Source of the DNA: Limnoglobus roseus
GTDB taxonomy: Bacteria > Planctomycetota > Planctomycetia > Gemmatales > Gemmataceae
Reading direction: 5' to 3'
Length of the DNA stretch: 64,000 nt
Assembly (NCBI RefSeq): GCF_008254045.1
Contig: NZ_CP042425.1
Coordinates: 992,001 to 1,056,000, forward strand
The notes below the pieces were generated by a model, which saw only the letters and a program-made list of their open reading frames with translations, was not told the origin of the DNA and ran no database searches. Position numbers and translations under genes: made by a program. This document shows, one piece after another, positions 53,244 through 62,402 of this stretch (position 1 is its first letter; each line of letters starts with the position of its first letter).

Positions 53244-54620
53244 TTACTTCAACAGCGTCAGCACGCCGACGGCGGTCATCGTCGCGAAGGTCGCGGCCAC
53301 GGCTGACGCGATCACGAGCAGCTTCCACGTCGGCCGGCCGTCCACGTGCAGCGTCGAGCGGGTCGGCACGGCCACCGATCGCAACACGGTCACTTCCCCG
53401 GTCTTGTCCAACCCCGCCATTGCCGGCGGCGTGTCGCGCTCGATGCCGGGCCGCGGCGTTCGCGAGCCGGTCTCCGTCGCCCCGGCTTCCGGGTCGTCCA
53501 GCAGGAAGTCCGAGAACGAAATCCGCGACAGCGTCGGAATCCCCTGGGCCACGCCGCGGCGGACCGGCGGCGGCGGCATCAGGTTCGCGTCCGGCGGCGG
53601 CACCGGATCGCGCGTCCACGGCGCGAGCGCGGCCAACACGTCCGTCGGCGTTTGAAACCGGGCAGCCGCGTCCTTCGCTAACAGTTGGTGCACCACCTTC
53701 GCCAGCCCCGTCGGCAGTTCCGGCCGTAGATCGCGGATCGGCGTCGGCTCCCGCAACTGTTGCCACATCAACTTCTGGGCCATCCGCCCTTCCGGGAACA
53801 TCGTCCGCCCGGCGAGCAGGTAGTAGAACGTGGCCCCGAGGCTGTACAGGTCGGCCCGGATGTCCACCCGCGAACTCGCGACAGCCTGCTCCGGGGCCAG
53901 GTAGTCGGCCGTGCCGAGGATGGATTGGTCGAACTGCTCGGTCAGCAGCGAGTCCTCGACGGCGGTCATCCGCACCAGGCCGAGGTCGAGGAGTTTCACC
54001 GTGCCGTCGTGCGTGAGCAGCAGGTTCGCCGGCTTCACGTCGCGGTGGACGAGACCGTGGTCGTGCGTGTGCTGGAGGCCGAGGGCGGCCTGCCGGACGT
54101 AGGCGGCGGCGGTCGGCCACGGCAGCGGGCCGCGGCGGTGGACGAGGTGCTGAAGGCTAATGCCGCCGACGTACTCCATGATGAGGTAGTACACCGGGCC
54201 GTCTTTGCGGAGGTCGTGGGCGCGGATGACGTTCGGGTGGTCGAGGACGGCCGTCGCCCGGGCCTCGCGGAAGAACCGCTCGCGCGAAACCGTGTCGGCC
54301 GACGCGGAGACGGACAGCACCTTCAAGGCGGCTAGCCGGTGCATGACGTTGTGCTCGGCCAGGTACACCTGGCCGGTGCTGCCGCCGCCGAGTTGGTCGA
54401 GGATGACATAGTCGCCGAGGACGAAGCCCTTGTACTTGCCCGCCCGCAGGCGGTCGGCCTGGAAGGCCGTCAAGAGGCACTCGTGTTGGAGGTGGTCGAG
54501 GACCGCGCCGGGGCCGTCGTCGGCCATGCGGGCGACGGCCGCTTCCAGGCGGTCGGCGGCAACCAGCCCGCTTCGGCGGAGGTTGGTCAGGAGTTGGTCG
54601 GTCGTGGTCGGGGGCGGCAT
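53244..54620 (-). CDS. serine/threonine protein kinase, membrane anchored
   Basis: A 458-residue Pkn-type kinase. A helical N-terminal region (1-65) of a kind shared with the neighbouring kinase precedes the catalytic domain: glycine loop GGGSTGQVYLAEH (78-90), Lys100, HRDVKPANLLL (192-202), and DLG (212-214) in place of DFG. The P-loop and APEQ motif (YLAPEQAVAS) are present, so it should be active. After the kinase domain a Pro-rich linker leads to one C-terminal membrane segment (LLVIASAVAATFATMTAVGVLTLL). It phosphorylates Ser/Thr of unknown partners. The start ATG 54620 has no good Shine-Dalgarno. A shared upstream motif lies at 54666-54676. Confidence 0.92.
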   Translation of the reverse strand: MPPPTTTDQLLTNLRRSGLVAADRLEAAVARMADDGPGAVLDHLQHECLLTAFQADRLRAGKYKGFVLGDYVILDQLGGGSTGQVYLAEHNVMHRLAALKVLSVSASADTVSRERFFREARATAVLDHPNVIRAHDLRKDGPVYYLIMEYVGGISLQHLVHRRGPLPWPTAAAYVRQAALGLQHTHDHGLVHRDVKPANLLLTHDGTVKLLDLGLVRMTAVEDSLLTEQFDQSILGTADYLAPEQAVASSRVDIRADLYSLGATFYYLLAGRTMFPEGRMAQKLMWQQLREPTPIRDLRPELPTGLAKVVHQLLAKDAAARFQTPTDVLAALAPWTRDPVPPPDANLMPPPPVRRGVAQGIPTLSRISFSDFLLDDPEAGATETGSRTPRPGIERDTPPAMAGLDKTGEVTVLRSVAVPTRSTLHVDGRPTWKLLVIASAVAATFATMTAVGVLTLLK

Positions 54621-54665
54621 GGTGGGAGGCCCGGGGGCACTCGCGGGGGTCGGGTTTGGCGGAAG

Positions 54666-54676
54666 CCTAGAACACG
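54666..54676 (-). promoter_or_regulatory. CGTGTTCTAGG motif upstream of kinase 1
   Basis: On the minus strand CGTGTTCTAGG ends 45 bases before the kinase start. The identical 11-mer, with a following G/C-TT, occurs upstream of the other kinase gene (56169-56181) and the tad cluster (56253-56265), all at similar distance to the start, suggesting a common promoter element. Confidence 0.55.
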
Positions 54677-54712
54677 GACGCGAGCCGGGTCGAGAATTGG
54701 TCGAGTCGCCGG

Positions 54713-56113
54713 TTACGGCCGGTGCGCCAGCAGCCGCACGAGCGCGAAGACGCCCACGGCCAGCACGATGAAGCCGACGGCCGACCAACACGCGAGGCGG
54801 AGGCCGCGTTCGAGGCGGTTAAAGTTGGGGTTCGCCCGTGCGCCCGACAGGGCCGCCTCGGCGGTGGCGTGGTCGAGTTGCGTCCGCAGCGTCAATTCGC
54901 AGGCCGGGAACGGGGCGGTACCGTCGCGGCAGAGTTCGACCGTGCCGGCGTCCGTGATCGTCCGCCGCGGGACGGGCGTGGGGTGTTCCAGTGGCGTCGG
55001 CTGAAGGTACATCGCCGCCACCGTTACCGTCTGGCTGCCCTCGTTCGACACGGTCGCGGCGACGGGGCCAAAGATGCGGTCGGGGAACGCCACCGGGTTC
55101 GCCCACGGGACCAGGGCCGCCATCGCCTCGGCGGGCGTCTGGTAGCGGTCGTCCGGGTTCTTCGCCAACATGCGGTGGACGACGGCCGCCAACCCCGGCG
55201 GGACGTCCGGCCGCAGTCGCGTGAGCGGCACCGGCTCGGCCGAATACAGCATGAGGATTTTCGTCCGCACGTCGCCGTCCGGGAACGGCGGGTGGCCGGC
55301 GAGCAGGAAGTAGAGCGTCGCCCCCAGGCCGTAGATGTCCGCCCGCGTGTCGATACGGGAACTGTACGCCTGCTCCGGGGCGAGGTACTCGACGGTGCCG
55401 AGGATCACGTCCGGGTTGAACTCTTGCGTCAGGCACTCGCCGATGATGTGGACGATGCCGAGGTCGAGAATCTTGGCCGTGCCGCGGCGGTCGATCAGGA
55501 CGTTCGCCGGCTTGATGTCGCGGTGGACGAGGCCGGCTTCGAAGGCGTGCTGCAACCCCATCGCGATCTGCCGACCGCACTCGGCGGCTTCCTCGGCCGC
55601 GAACGCGCCGTACCGGGCCACGGCCGCCTGAAGGCTCACGCCCTCGATGTACTCCATCACGATGTACGGCGGTTCGGCCTCGGCGTTCACGTCGTAGACG
55701 GTGACGATGTTCGGGTGCGAGAGTTTCGCGGCGGCGTAGGCTTCGCGGAGGAACCGCTCGCGGGCCAGCGGGGCCGCGTCGGCCGCCGGGCGGAGCACCT
55801 TGATGGCGACTTGGCGGTCGAGCCCGAGGTGATCGGCGAGGTAGATTTGCCCCATCCCGCCGCGGCCGATGCGGTCGCGGATCTGGTAGTTCCCCAGGCG
55901 AAAGCCCTGGTAACGGCCGTTTTGGAGCTGGTCCGCCTGGAACGGCGTCAGAAGTCCGGCGGCCACCATCTGTTGCAGCAAGCAGGCCGGCGTCAGGTCC
56001 ACGAGTTGCCGCGGTTTGGCACGCCGCAGGAATCCGCGGAGTTCGTCTTCCGCCACCAGTTGGCTCTTGCGAACCAGGGCAACGGTGGCATTCAAGGTGG
56101 CCGGTTTCGCCAT
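54713..56113 (-). CDS. serine/threonine protein kinase, membrane anchored
   Basis: A 466-residue Pkn-type kinase. Residues 1-68 share the helical region of the adjacent kinase (LLTPFQADQLQNGRYQGFRLG). The catalytic core has GRGGMGQIYLADH (83-95), Lys105, HRDIKPANVLID (197-208), DLG (217-219) and YLAPEQAYSS. The C-terminal 25 residues form a membrane segment (LACWSAVGFIVLAVGVFALV), so the kinase domain faces the cytoplasm. ATG 56113 is preferred to GTG 56122; neither has a clear Shine-Dalgarno. Its stop is 92 bases before the other kinase start. The two are probably a duplication. Confidence 0.92.
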   Translation of the reverse strand: MAKPATLNATVALVRKSQLVAEDELRGFLRRAKPRQLVDLTPACLLQQMVAAGLLTPFQADQLQNGRYQGFRLGNYQIRDRIGRGGMGQIYLADHLGLDRQVAIKVLRPAADAAPLARERFLREAYAAAKLSHPNIVTVYDVNAEAEPPYIVMEYIEGVSLQAAVARYGAFAAEEAAECGRQIAMGLQHAFEAGLVHRDIKPANVLIDRRGTAKILDLGIVHIIGECLTQEFNPDVILGTVEYLAPEQAYSSRIDTRADIYGLGATLYFLLAGHPPFPDGDVRTKILMLYSAEPVPLTRLRPDVPPGLAAVVHRMLAKNPDDRYQTPAEAMAALVPWANPVAFPDRIFGPVAATVSNEGSQTVTVAAMYLQPTPLEHPTPVPRRTITDAGTVELCRDGTAPFPACELTLRTQLDHATAEAALSGARANPNFNRLERGLRLACWSAVGFIVLAVGVFALVRLLAHRP

Positions 56114-56168
56114 ACAGCCCACGCGGCGGCAGCGGAATAATCCAAGAATTCAAAGCCGATCGGGACAA

Positions 56169-56181
56169 CCCTAGAACACGT
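56169..56181 (-). promoter_or_regulatory. CGTGTTCTAGG motif upstream of kinase 2
   Basis: Minus-strand ACGTGTTCTAGGG ends 55 bases before the kinase 2 start at 56113. It forms an inverted repeat with the plus-strand copy at 56253-56265, consistent with two divergent promoters. Confidence 0.55.
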
Positions 56182-56252
56182 TTCGGCGTCCCGTGAATCG
56201 GTTTCGCCCTCAGAATCGGAATTTACCTCCAGGTCGCTGGCCTTCCGATCGG

Positions 56253-56265
56253 ACGTGTTCTAGGG
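56253..56265 (+). promoter_or_regulatory. CGTGTTCTAGG motif upstream of the tad cluster
   Basis: ACGTGTTCTAGGG ends 37 bases before the ATG at 56303, followed by TTTAGGAC. It is the third copy of the motif seen at the two kinase genes. Spacing is compatible with a -10-like or activator site. Confidence 0.55.
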
Positions 56266-56302
56266 TTTAGGACTGTCATTACGTTCCCACGGCCTGACTC
56301 CC

Positions 56303-56839
56303 ATGATGATCCGCCGTTCGTCCCCGTCCCGCCGGTGCGGGGTCGCCACCGTCGAAGCGGCCGTCGTGCTGTCGCTCTTGCTCGTGCCGGTTCTCCTCGG
56401 CGTGTGGGAAGTCGGCCGGCTGATCTACGTCCAACAAGTGGTCACGAACGCGGCCCGCGAGGGCGCGCGGTTGGCCGCCCAGGGGCGGATCGTCAATCGG
56501 TTGGGGACGCCGACGGCGATCGCTTTCAGTACTGGTACGCCGAACGTCAAGGATACCGTCTACCAGGCGCTCATCACCGGCGGCCTGTCGAACCTGGCGC
56601 AGACCGACGTGACGGTCAAGTTCGCCTTCGACAACGACACCTTGACCGCCAGCCCGAGTTACAACCCGTCGGACGGGACGAAAAACCAACGGTTCCGCGT
56701 GTACGTGGAGATTCCGTTTTCCAAGGTGCGGTGGATCACGGTCGGCCTCGTGAACCCGACCATCGTGTCGTACACCGTCGACTGGCAGATGCTCGTGGAC
56801 GACGCCTTCACCGTCAATTCGGACCTGCCGCAGTGGTGA
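56303..56839 (+). CDS. TadE-like pilus protein
   Basis: A 178-residue TadE-family protein. The N-terminus has the signature RCGVATVEAAVVLSLLLVPVLLGVWEVGRLIYVQQVVTNAAREGAR, i.e. one membrane helix followed by a polar stretch with conserved N-A-A-R-E-G-A-R. TadE pseudopilins help assemble Flp/tight-adherence pili. The rest is a beta-rich periplasmic domain. Start ATG 56303 (another at 56306). It begins a cluster with a second TadE gene and a TadG-like gene, but no tadA-C genes are in the window. Confidence 0.9.
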   Translation: MMIRRSSPSRRCGVATVEAAVVLSLLLVPVLLGVWEVGRLIYVQQVVTNAAREGARLAAQGRIVNRLGTPTAIAFSTGTPNVKDTVYQALITGGLSNLAQTDVTVKFAFDNDTLTASPSYNPSDGTKNQRFRVYVEIPFSKVRWITVGLVNPTIVSYTVDWQMLVDDAFTVNSDLPQW

Positions 56840-56876
56840 GTGGTCCCGCGACTCAGGATTTTGTTCGGAGAGGTTT

Positions 56877-57377
56877 ATGATTCGCCGCCCTGTATCGACC
56901 CGCCGGAGCGGGGCTACGACCGTCGAAGCGGCCGTCGTGATGAGCGTGTTCCTGCTCTTCCTCTTCGGCATTTTCGAGTACTGTCGGTACCTGATGATGA
57001 TCGAAGTCACGACGAACGCGGCCCGCGACGGGGCCCGGTACGCCGTGGTCAACGTCAACAAGGGCAGCACGTTCGACTCGACCGACTACTCGGCCACGTA
57101 CCCTTCGATCAAGAAGTACGTCAACACCCGTATGGCCGGCGTGAACTCGATGATCGACAGCTACACCGTCACGGTGTTCCCCTGCGACGACGCCATGCTC
57201 GCCCTGACGCCGCCGCAGGCGGTGGCGAAATCGGGCGCGACCTGGAACGAAGCCCAGTTCGGCGAGCGGATCGCCGTGAAAATCACCGGCAACTACCGCA
57301 CCGTCCTGCCGAGCTTCTTGCTGATGAGCGCGACCATTCCGGTCAACGTGGTCGTGACCATGGGCAGTGAAGGCTAA
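56877..57377 (+). CDS. TadE-like pilus protein
   Basis: A 166-residue TadE-family protein with the same signature: SGATTVEAAVVMSVFLLFLFGIFEYCRYLMMIEVTTNAARDGARYAV. Strong Shine-Dalgarno GGAGAGG four bases upstream. It lies 37 bases after the first tadE-like gene. The shared region is limited to the first ~45 residues; the periplasmic parts differ, indicating two subunits rather than simple duplication. Confidence 0.9.
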   Translation: MIRRPVSTRRSGATTVEAAVVMSVFLLFLFGIFEYCRYLMMIEVTTNAARDGARYAVVNVNKGSTFDSTDYSATYPSIKKYVNTRMAGVNSMIDSYTVTVFPCDDAMLALTPPQAVAKSGATWNEAQFGERIAVKITGNYRTVLPSFLLMSATIPVNVVVTMGSEG

Positions 57378-57565
57378 GGCGATTCCGGCAACTGACGACG
57401 CAACCGGGTAGGCCCCGAAACCCCTCCGGGCGAAGGAATCGTCCCTCGGCTTCCCCCGAATCCCCTGCCGCCGCGAGGCGGTCCCCGTCCGCACCCGCAC
57501 AACCCCGCGCACCCCGCGTGCGCACCGGGGCGGCCCCGCGCCGCCGTTGAGAGAGGTTCCCTCGG
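57378..57565 (+). other. 188-bp GC-rich leader of the TadG-like gene
   Basis: Non-coding gap with a small hairpin (CCGCC/GGCGG near 57470) and a ribosome binding site AGAGAGG about 9 bases before 57566. I see no recognisable riboswitch or RNA gene, although its length exceeds what a normal spacer needs. Confidence 0.5.
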
Positions 57566-60500
57566 ATGTTTCACCACAGTTCCGCCGTGGCCCGCCGCCG
57601 CGGCAGCATCATCCCGATGATGGCCGTCTGTGCCACCGCCCTGTTCGGGTTCGTGGCGCTGGCGATCGACGTCGGCATGATGGTCGTCGCCCGGTCGGCC
57701 GCCCAGAACGCGGCCGATACGGCTGCCTTGACCGGCGCGCGGACGCTGGACAACCGCGTCCCCGTCGGCATGACGTCCGACACCTACGACAACCAGAAGG
57801 CCCAGGCCATCACGAACGCGACACAGTCCGTCGTCACCTACCAGAACCCCGAGAACCACTCGACGTTCTCCGTCTCGAGCGTGGTGGTCGGCATCTACGA
57901 CTACAACACCTCGACGCAGGTTTTCACCCCCCAGTACCCGGGCGGCACGACGGTCGGGAAGTCGTGGGACGTGACCAACAAGAATCAGAGCAAACCGAGC
58001 GGCAAGGCGTGGTCCACGGTGGAAGTCGCGGTGGCGTCGAACCAGCCGTCGTACTTCTCGCGGATCTTCGGCGTCACGTCGTTGCCGCAGGCGGCCTACG
58101 CCGTCGCCGCCCACCGGCCGCGGGACATCGCGATCATCCTCGACATGTCCGGGTCAATGAAGTTCGGCAGCACCTTCTCGTACCCGCCCGGCACGGCGAG
58201 TTCCACGGGCGTGACGCTCGGCCTGATGAACCCAGACCCGAGCTACCCGCGGTTCGGCCACTACTTCCGGTACCCCACGTCGAGCGCCCCGAACGCCTTC
58301 ATGCGGACGACGCAGTTCATCGCCGGCACCGGCGAAGTGTTCGCGCCGACGAACATGACGATGGACGCCGACGTCGGCCCGGCGATGATCCGGCAGTTCG
58401 TCTTCGACCCGAGCGGGACGGCCGGGTCGGGTATCACCAACGCGGCCGGCCTGCTGAACGCCTTCCATAAGTGGAACCCGCCGGGCATGGCCCCGCTGAC
58501 GACCAACGGGCCGTTCGGCACGATGTCCCCGGCCACCGGGTACAACGGGTACAACGCCTTCGACACGTCGAACACGAGCGGGCCGACGCCGGCCCCGGAC
58601 ACGTTCGCCACGCAAGAAGACAACGGCACGGTCAAGTACGTCGGCGACCGCTACCCGCGCAAGGCCGGGTTGGTCAAGACCGACGCGACGAGTTGGGACT
58701 CGACCACGACGACCGGGTCCGCCCGGACGGTTTGGGAGTTGCTGTTCCCGACCTCGGTGACGACCGTTCCCACGCTGTCGGCCTCGACGCTGCGGCCGGC
58801 CATTACCACGCGGGCCATCACCGGCCTGGGCGTTACGGACGCCCGCATCCGGCAAGCCGGGTCGAACACGCCCGGCCTGCGGGAGAGCGGCGACACCTGG
58901 ACGAGCTTCACCGACGGGGCGTGGGAAATGGGCGGCTACGACCTCGACGTTGCCGCCTACGACGCGCAGGCCGGGGCCGCGACGCCGGCCACGACCCGCC
59001 TCCTGGCATCGGCGAAAGCCCTGCAATCGACCCCGACCTTCCCGACCAACGGCCGCTTCCAGGGGTACTCGATGGGGCCAGCCTACTACGGCAAGACGTT
59101 CTTCATGTGGCCGCCCGACCCACGGTGGGGCAACCCGAACGACCCGACGACGCCACTGGGCGGCGGCATCGTCCGGCCCGACCTCGTGCTGGCGACCGTC
59201 ACCCCGGGCAGCGCGGACACTTCGAAGATGGTGAAGGACTCGAACGGCAACTGGATTTGCGACTGGCGGCGGCGGTTCTTCCTGACCGGCAACAGCGCCG
59301 ACACGGGGGCGGCCACCACGTACACGTACTTCGACCCGGAAGGGGACAACGACCCGAACACGACCGGCACGCAGAGCATCAACCAAGCCCTCCTGCGGAC
59401 CGGCGTCGGCCACACGCTCCGCGACTCCGGGACGACCACCCGCGCTTACCGGATCAACTACCGGGCGGTGCTGGCGTGGATCAAGTCCGGCCCACAAGTG
59501 CTGCCGCCGAACCTCCGGGCCGGGCACATCCGGTACTACACGTCGATCCCGGACAACGTGGACAACGCCGGCAGCCCCGGCTCGACCGAAGCGTATTTGG
59601 ACCAACGGTTCTGGCGGGAGTACATCGACTACGTGATGGGGTACGCCGGGAACAACACCAGCTATAACCCGACCTACGGCCTGGCCGGGGTGGAGTCGAG
59701 CCAGTGGACGAGCAACGTATCGATCGGGGCGACGGCCGCCGAGACGTACACGGTCGGCACCACGAACTACACCAACCGCAAGCCGTACATGAACTACACC
59801 GACGTGGCGAGCATGCCGCGGATGCACTTCTGGTTCGGCCCGGCGTCGATGCTCTCGTTCTTGACGGCCCGTACGTCCAGTTCGGACGCGCGGAACTTCA
59901 ACTCGGGGTCGCTAGCCGAAGCCCAGGACTGGCAACTCAAGGCCGGCGTGCGGTCGGCCCTGGACGACATCAAGAACAACCACCCGAACGACCGAGTCGG
60001 CTCGACCTACTTCGCCGGGACGAACTTCACCACCATCCGCGCCCCAATGGGCCAGGACTGGGACACGCTCAAGAACGCCCTCTACTACCCGCAAACGCTA
60101 CTCGCCGGGATCAAGAGTGGTGCCGCCCCGAATGCGGAACTGCGGCCGTACAACTCGTCGTTCGGCGAGGCCCTCGTTGGGAACATCCCGAACGCCAACG
60201 ACGGTACCGATCCGGTCACCGGGTTCGCGCTGGCGTACAACCTGTGCAGCAGTGCGACTACCATCCCGAGTATCGGCCAGGGCACCGGCCGGCGGGGGGC
60301 GACGAAGATCGTGATCTTCGAGACGGACGGCGTGCCGAACCAATACCGCACGTTCAACTTCACGGGGGGGGGCGTGAACTCGTACTACACGCCGACGAGC
60401 ACCACCGGCGGGAACGGTAACGGCGACCCGACGTCGATCAGTATGGCCCTCGACGTGATCGATCAGACCGTCGCGTCGACGACGGCGAACGGGTTCTCGC

Positions 60501-60751
60501 TGTCCAACTCGCCGGCCCGCGTTTACCCGATTGCGTTCGGCGACTTGTTCAGTTCGACGAGTACCTACAAGGCGAGCGCCTTGAGCTTCCTCCAGGACGT
60601 GGCCTACCACGGCCAGACCGGGGCCAGTGCGAGTACGGCGCTGCCGTCGTACCAGATCATCACCGGGACGGCCCAACAGCGAGTGGACGGCCTGCGGACG
60701 ACGTTCGAGCGCATCCTGCAAAGCGGCGTCCAGGTGACGCTGATCGAGTAG
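57566..60751 (+). CDS. TadG-like protein with von Willebrand factor A domain
   Basis: A 1061-residue protein. The N-terminal TadG/Flp-associated stretch (RRGSIIPMMAVCATALFGFVALAIDVGMMVVARSAAQNAADTAALTGA) spans the membrane. A vWA domain begins near residue 185 with DMSGS (193-197) in IAIILDMSGSMKF and closes with KIVIFETDGVPN, about 740 residues later, because a large insertion of Gly/Asn/Thr-rich sequence interrupts it. TadG links the pilus to the outer membrane. The C-terminus is AGTTFERILQSGVQVTLIE-like. The gene is unusually long for TadG. The start has AGAGAGG upstream. Confidence 0.87.
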   Translation: MFHHSSAVARRRGSIIPMMAVCATALFGFVALAIDVGMMVVARSAAQNAADTAALTGARTLDNRVPVGMTSDTYDNQKAQAITNATQSVVTYQNPENHSTFSVSSVVVGIYDYNTSTQVFTPQYPGGTTVGKSWDVTNKNQSKPSGKAWSTVEVAVASNQPSYFSRIFGVTSLPQAAYAVAAHRPRDIAIILDMSGSMKFGSTFSYPPGTASSTGVTLGLMNPDPSYPRFGHYFRYPTSSAPNAFMRTTQFIAGTGEVFAPTNMTMDADVGPAMIRQFVFDPSGTAGSGITNAAGLLNAFHKWNPPGMAPLTTNGPFGTMSPATGYNGYNAFDTSNTSGPTPAPDTFATQEDNGTVKYVGDRYPRKAGLVKTDATSWDSTTTTGSARTVWELLFPTSVTTVPTLSASTLRPAITTRAITGLGVTDARIRQAGSNTPGLRESGDTWTSFTDGAWEMGGYDLDVAAYDAQAGAATPATTRLLASAKALQSTPTFPTNGRFQGYSMGPAYYGKTFFMWPPDPRWGNPNDPTTPLGGGIVRPDLVLATVTPGSADTSKMVKDSNGNWICDWRRRFFLTGNSADTGAATTYTYFDPEGDNDPNTTGTQSINQALLRTGVGHTLRDSGTTTRAYRINYRAVLAWIKSGPQVLPPNLRAGHIRYYTSIPDNVDNAGSPGSTEAYLDQRFWREYIDYVMGYAGNNTSYNPTYGLAGVESSQWTSNVSIGATAAETYTVGTTNYTNRKPYMNYTDVASMPRMHFWFGPASMLSFLTARTSSSDARNFNSGSLAEAQDWQLKAGVRSALDDIKNNHPNDRVGSTYFAGTNFTTIRAPMGQDWDTLKNALYYPQTLLAGIKSGAAPNAELRPYNSSFGEALVGNIPNANDGTDPVTGFALAYNLCSSATTIPSIGQGTGRRGATKIVIFETDGVPNQYRTFNFTGGGVNSYYTPTSTTGGNGNGDPTSISMALDVIDQTVASTTANGFSLSNSPARVYPIAFGDLFSSTSTYKASALSFLQDVAYHGQTGASASTALPSYQIITGTAQQRVDGLRTTFERILQSGVQVTLIE

Positions 60752-60777
60752 CGGTTGTTTGAGTTGAGCAACGACAA

Positions 60778-60804
60778 GGGCCGGCGGAATGAATCCGCCG
60801 GCCC
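60778..60804 (+). terminator. terminator hairpin between TadG-like and DUF1501 genes
   Basis: Stem GGGCCGGCGGA / TCCGCCGGCCC around ATGAA, so the centre reads AATGAATCC, identical to the hairpin at 7998-8027. It lies between two convergent genes. Confidence 0.7.
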
Positions 60805-60833
60805 CTGCTATTCCTGGGGAGAGGCGAATGCTG

Positions 60834-62309
60834 CTACGCCAGGATGTCCCGGATCACGCTCCCCTGCGGCACGAGCGACTGCGGGCGGCCGAGGCGGTCG
60901 GTCAGCGTCGTGGCCAGGTCGTACCCGAGCAGGTGGTAAACCGTTGCCAGCACGTCCTTCGGCGAGATCGGCGTGTCAACGACCGTGCCGCCGATCTTGT
61001 CCGTCTTGCCGACCACCCGCCCGCGGGCCGTGCCGCCGCCCGCGAAGAGGGCGGTGTACGCCTGCGCCCAGTGGTCGCGGCCGCCGCCCTTCTGCGGCGT
61101 GATCTTCGGCGTGCGGCCGTGCTCGCTCAGCACGATCACGAGCGTGTCGTCGAGCATCCCCCGCGCGTGCAGGTCGCCGATCAGGCCGGCGTAACCGCGG
61201 TCGAAGCCGGGCATCAGCTCGTTCTTCATCCGCGGGTAGTGTTCCCAGTGCGTGTCCCAGCCCGAACCCGCGAGGCCGAACTCGTCCCAGAAGACGGTGA
61301 CGAACTTCGACCCGGCTTCCACCAACCGCCGGGCGGCGAGGCACGACTGACCGAACAGCGTGTGGCCGTAGGAATCGCGCACGGCCGGGGCTTCGCGGCG
61401 CACGTCGAGCGCCCGGCGAACCTTCTCACTGCCGATCAACCCGTAAGCCGCCTCACGGAACGGATCGCGCACATCGACCTTGTCGCGAACGCGGCGGGCG
61501 TCGTCGAGTTGTTCGAGCAGCGACTTCCGCCCGTTGAGGCGGTCCACGGTCACGTCGGCCGGCAGGGTCGCGTCGCCGAGCGTGAAGTACGCATCGCGGT
61601 CGATGCCGACGTAGGGTTCGTCGAACTCGATCGTGTTCGTGGTCAGCGTCTTGGTGATCTTGCGGTTCGCCTTCCCCATGAACCGCGTGAAGTGGGGATG
61701 AAACTCCGCCCCCAGGAAGGCAGCGTACGGGCCGGCGCGGGCGACTTCGCCGGTCCGCTGACTGCTCATCGGCCACGGGAGGAAGACGTTGTCCGGCACG
61801 GCCTTCTTCGCCGCCCTTTGCTTCTCCAGGTACGCCACCACCGAGCCGACGTACGGCCAGTGCTTCGGGTCGTGCGGGTTGAGTTCCATCTGCACATCGA
61901 TGTCCGGCACGCCGGTCGTCGCGTAGGCCACGCCGTGGATCGGCTGCGTGTGCGTGAGCGACCGGGCGACCGTGACGTGGTGCATCACCTTCGCCGTGTT
62001 CGGCAGCAACTCGCAGACCTGACAGCCGGGGAGGGACGACGCAATCGAACCGAGTTCGCCGCGGACCTCGACGGGCGCGTCCGGCTTTTGGTCAGCGAAT
62101 TCGAGCTGACTCGGCGAACCGTACAGGAACAGCAGGATGCACGACTTCGCCCGGCCGAAGTAGGCATCTTTCGCCGGGGCGGCGGGCGTCGCGGCCCGCA
62201 GATAGTCGGTGAGCGAGAGCCCGAAGAGGCTCAGCCCGCCGGCCCAGAGCAGGTCGCGGCGCGAGGGGCCGGTGCAGAGTCGTTTTTCGGACCCGAGAAC
62301 TCGGAGCAT
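60834..62309 (-). CDS. DUF1501 family protein, Tat exported
   Basis: A 491-residue protein of the DUF1501 family, abundant in planctomycetes. The N-terminus has a twin-arginine signal (PSRRDLLWAGGLSLFGLSLTDYLRA). The family core shows FLYGSPSQLEFADQKPDAP, ITKTLTTNTIEFDEPY, FVTVFWDEFGLAGSGWDTHWEH and LSEHGRTPKI...RDHWAQAYT. It folds like alkaline phosphatase/sulfatase superfamily enzymes, but the activity is unknown. ATG 62309 is chosen since it gives the Tat motif at the right distance. In many genomes it pairs with DUF1549/DUF1553 genes; none is present here. Confidence 0.88.
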   Translation of the reverse strand: MLRVLGSEKRLCTGPSRRDLLWAGGLSLFGLSLTDYLRAATPAAPAKDAYFGRAKSCILLFLYGSPSQLEFADQKPDAPVEVRGELGSIASSLPGCQVCELLPNTAKVMHHVTVARSLTHTQPIHGVAYATTGVPDIDVQMELNPHDPKHWPYVGSVVAYLEKQRAAKKAVPDNVFLPWPMSSQRTGEVARAGPYAAFLGAEFHPHFTRFMGKANRKITKTLTTNTIEFDEPYVGIDRDAYFTLGDATLPADVTVDRLNGRKSLLEQLDDARRVRDKVDVRDPFREAAYGLIGSEKVRRALDVRREAPAVRDSYGHTLFGQSCLAARRLVEAGSKFVTVFWDEFGLAGSGWDTHWEHYPRMKNELMPGFDRGYAGLIGDLHARGMLDDTLVIVLSEHGRTPKITPQKGGGRDHWAQAYTALFAGGGTARGRVVGKTDKIGGTVVDTPISPKDVLATVYHLLGYDLATTLTDRLGRPQSLVPQGSVIRDILA

Positions 62310-62402
62310 CAATCGCCCCTCGGCGGGGAACGTGCGGCGGGGTGGGAGCTTTATGATGCCGTGCGGCCCGCGGAAAGGCAACGAAAAAAGCGTGGGGCCG
62401 GA

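Noticed and set aside
57378..57565. Possible riboswitch before the TadG-like gene
   Set aside because: The region is long and GC-rich, but no known conserved core (for example GEMM or cobalamin) could be matched.
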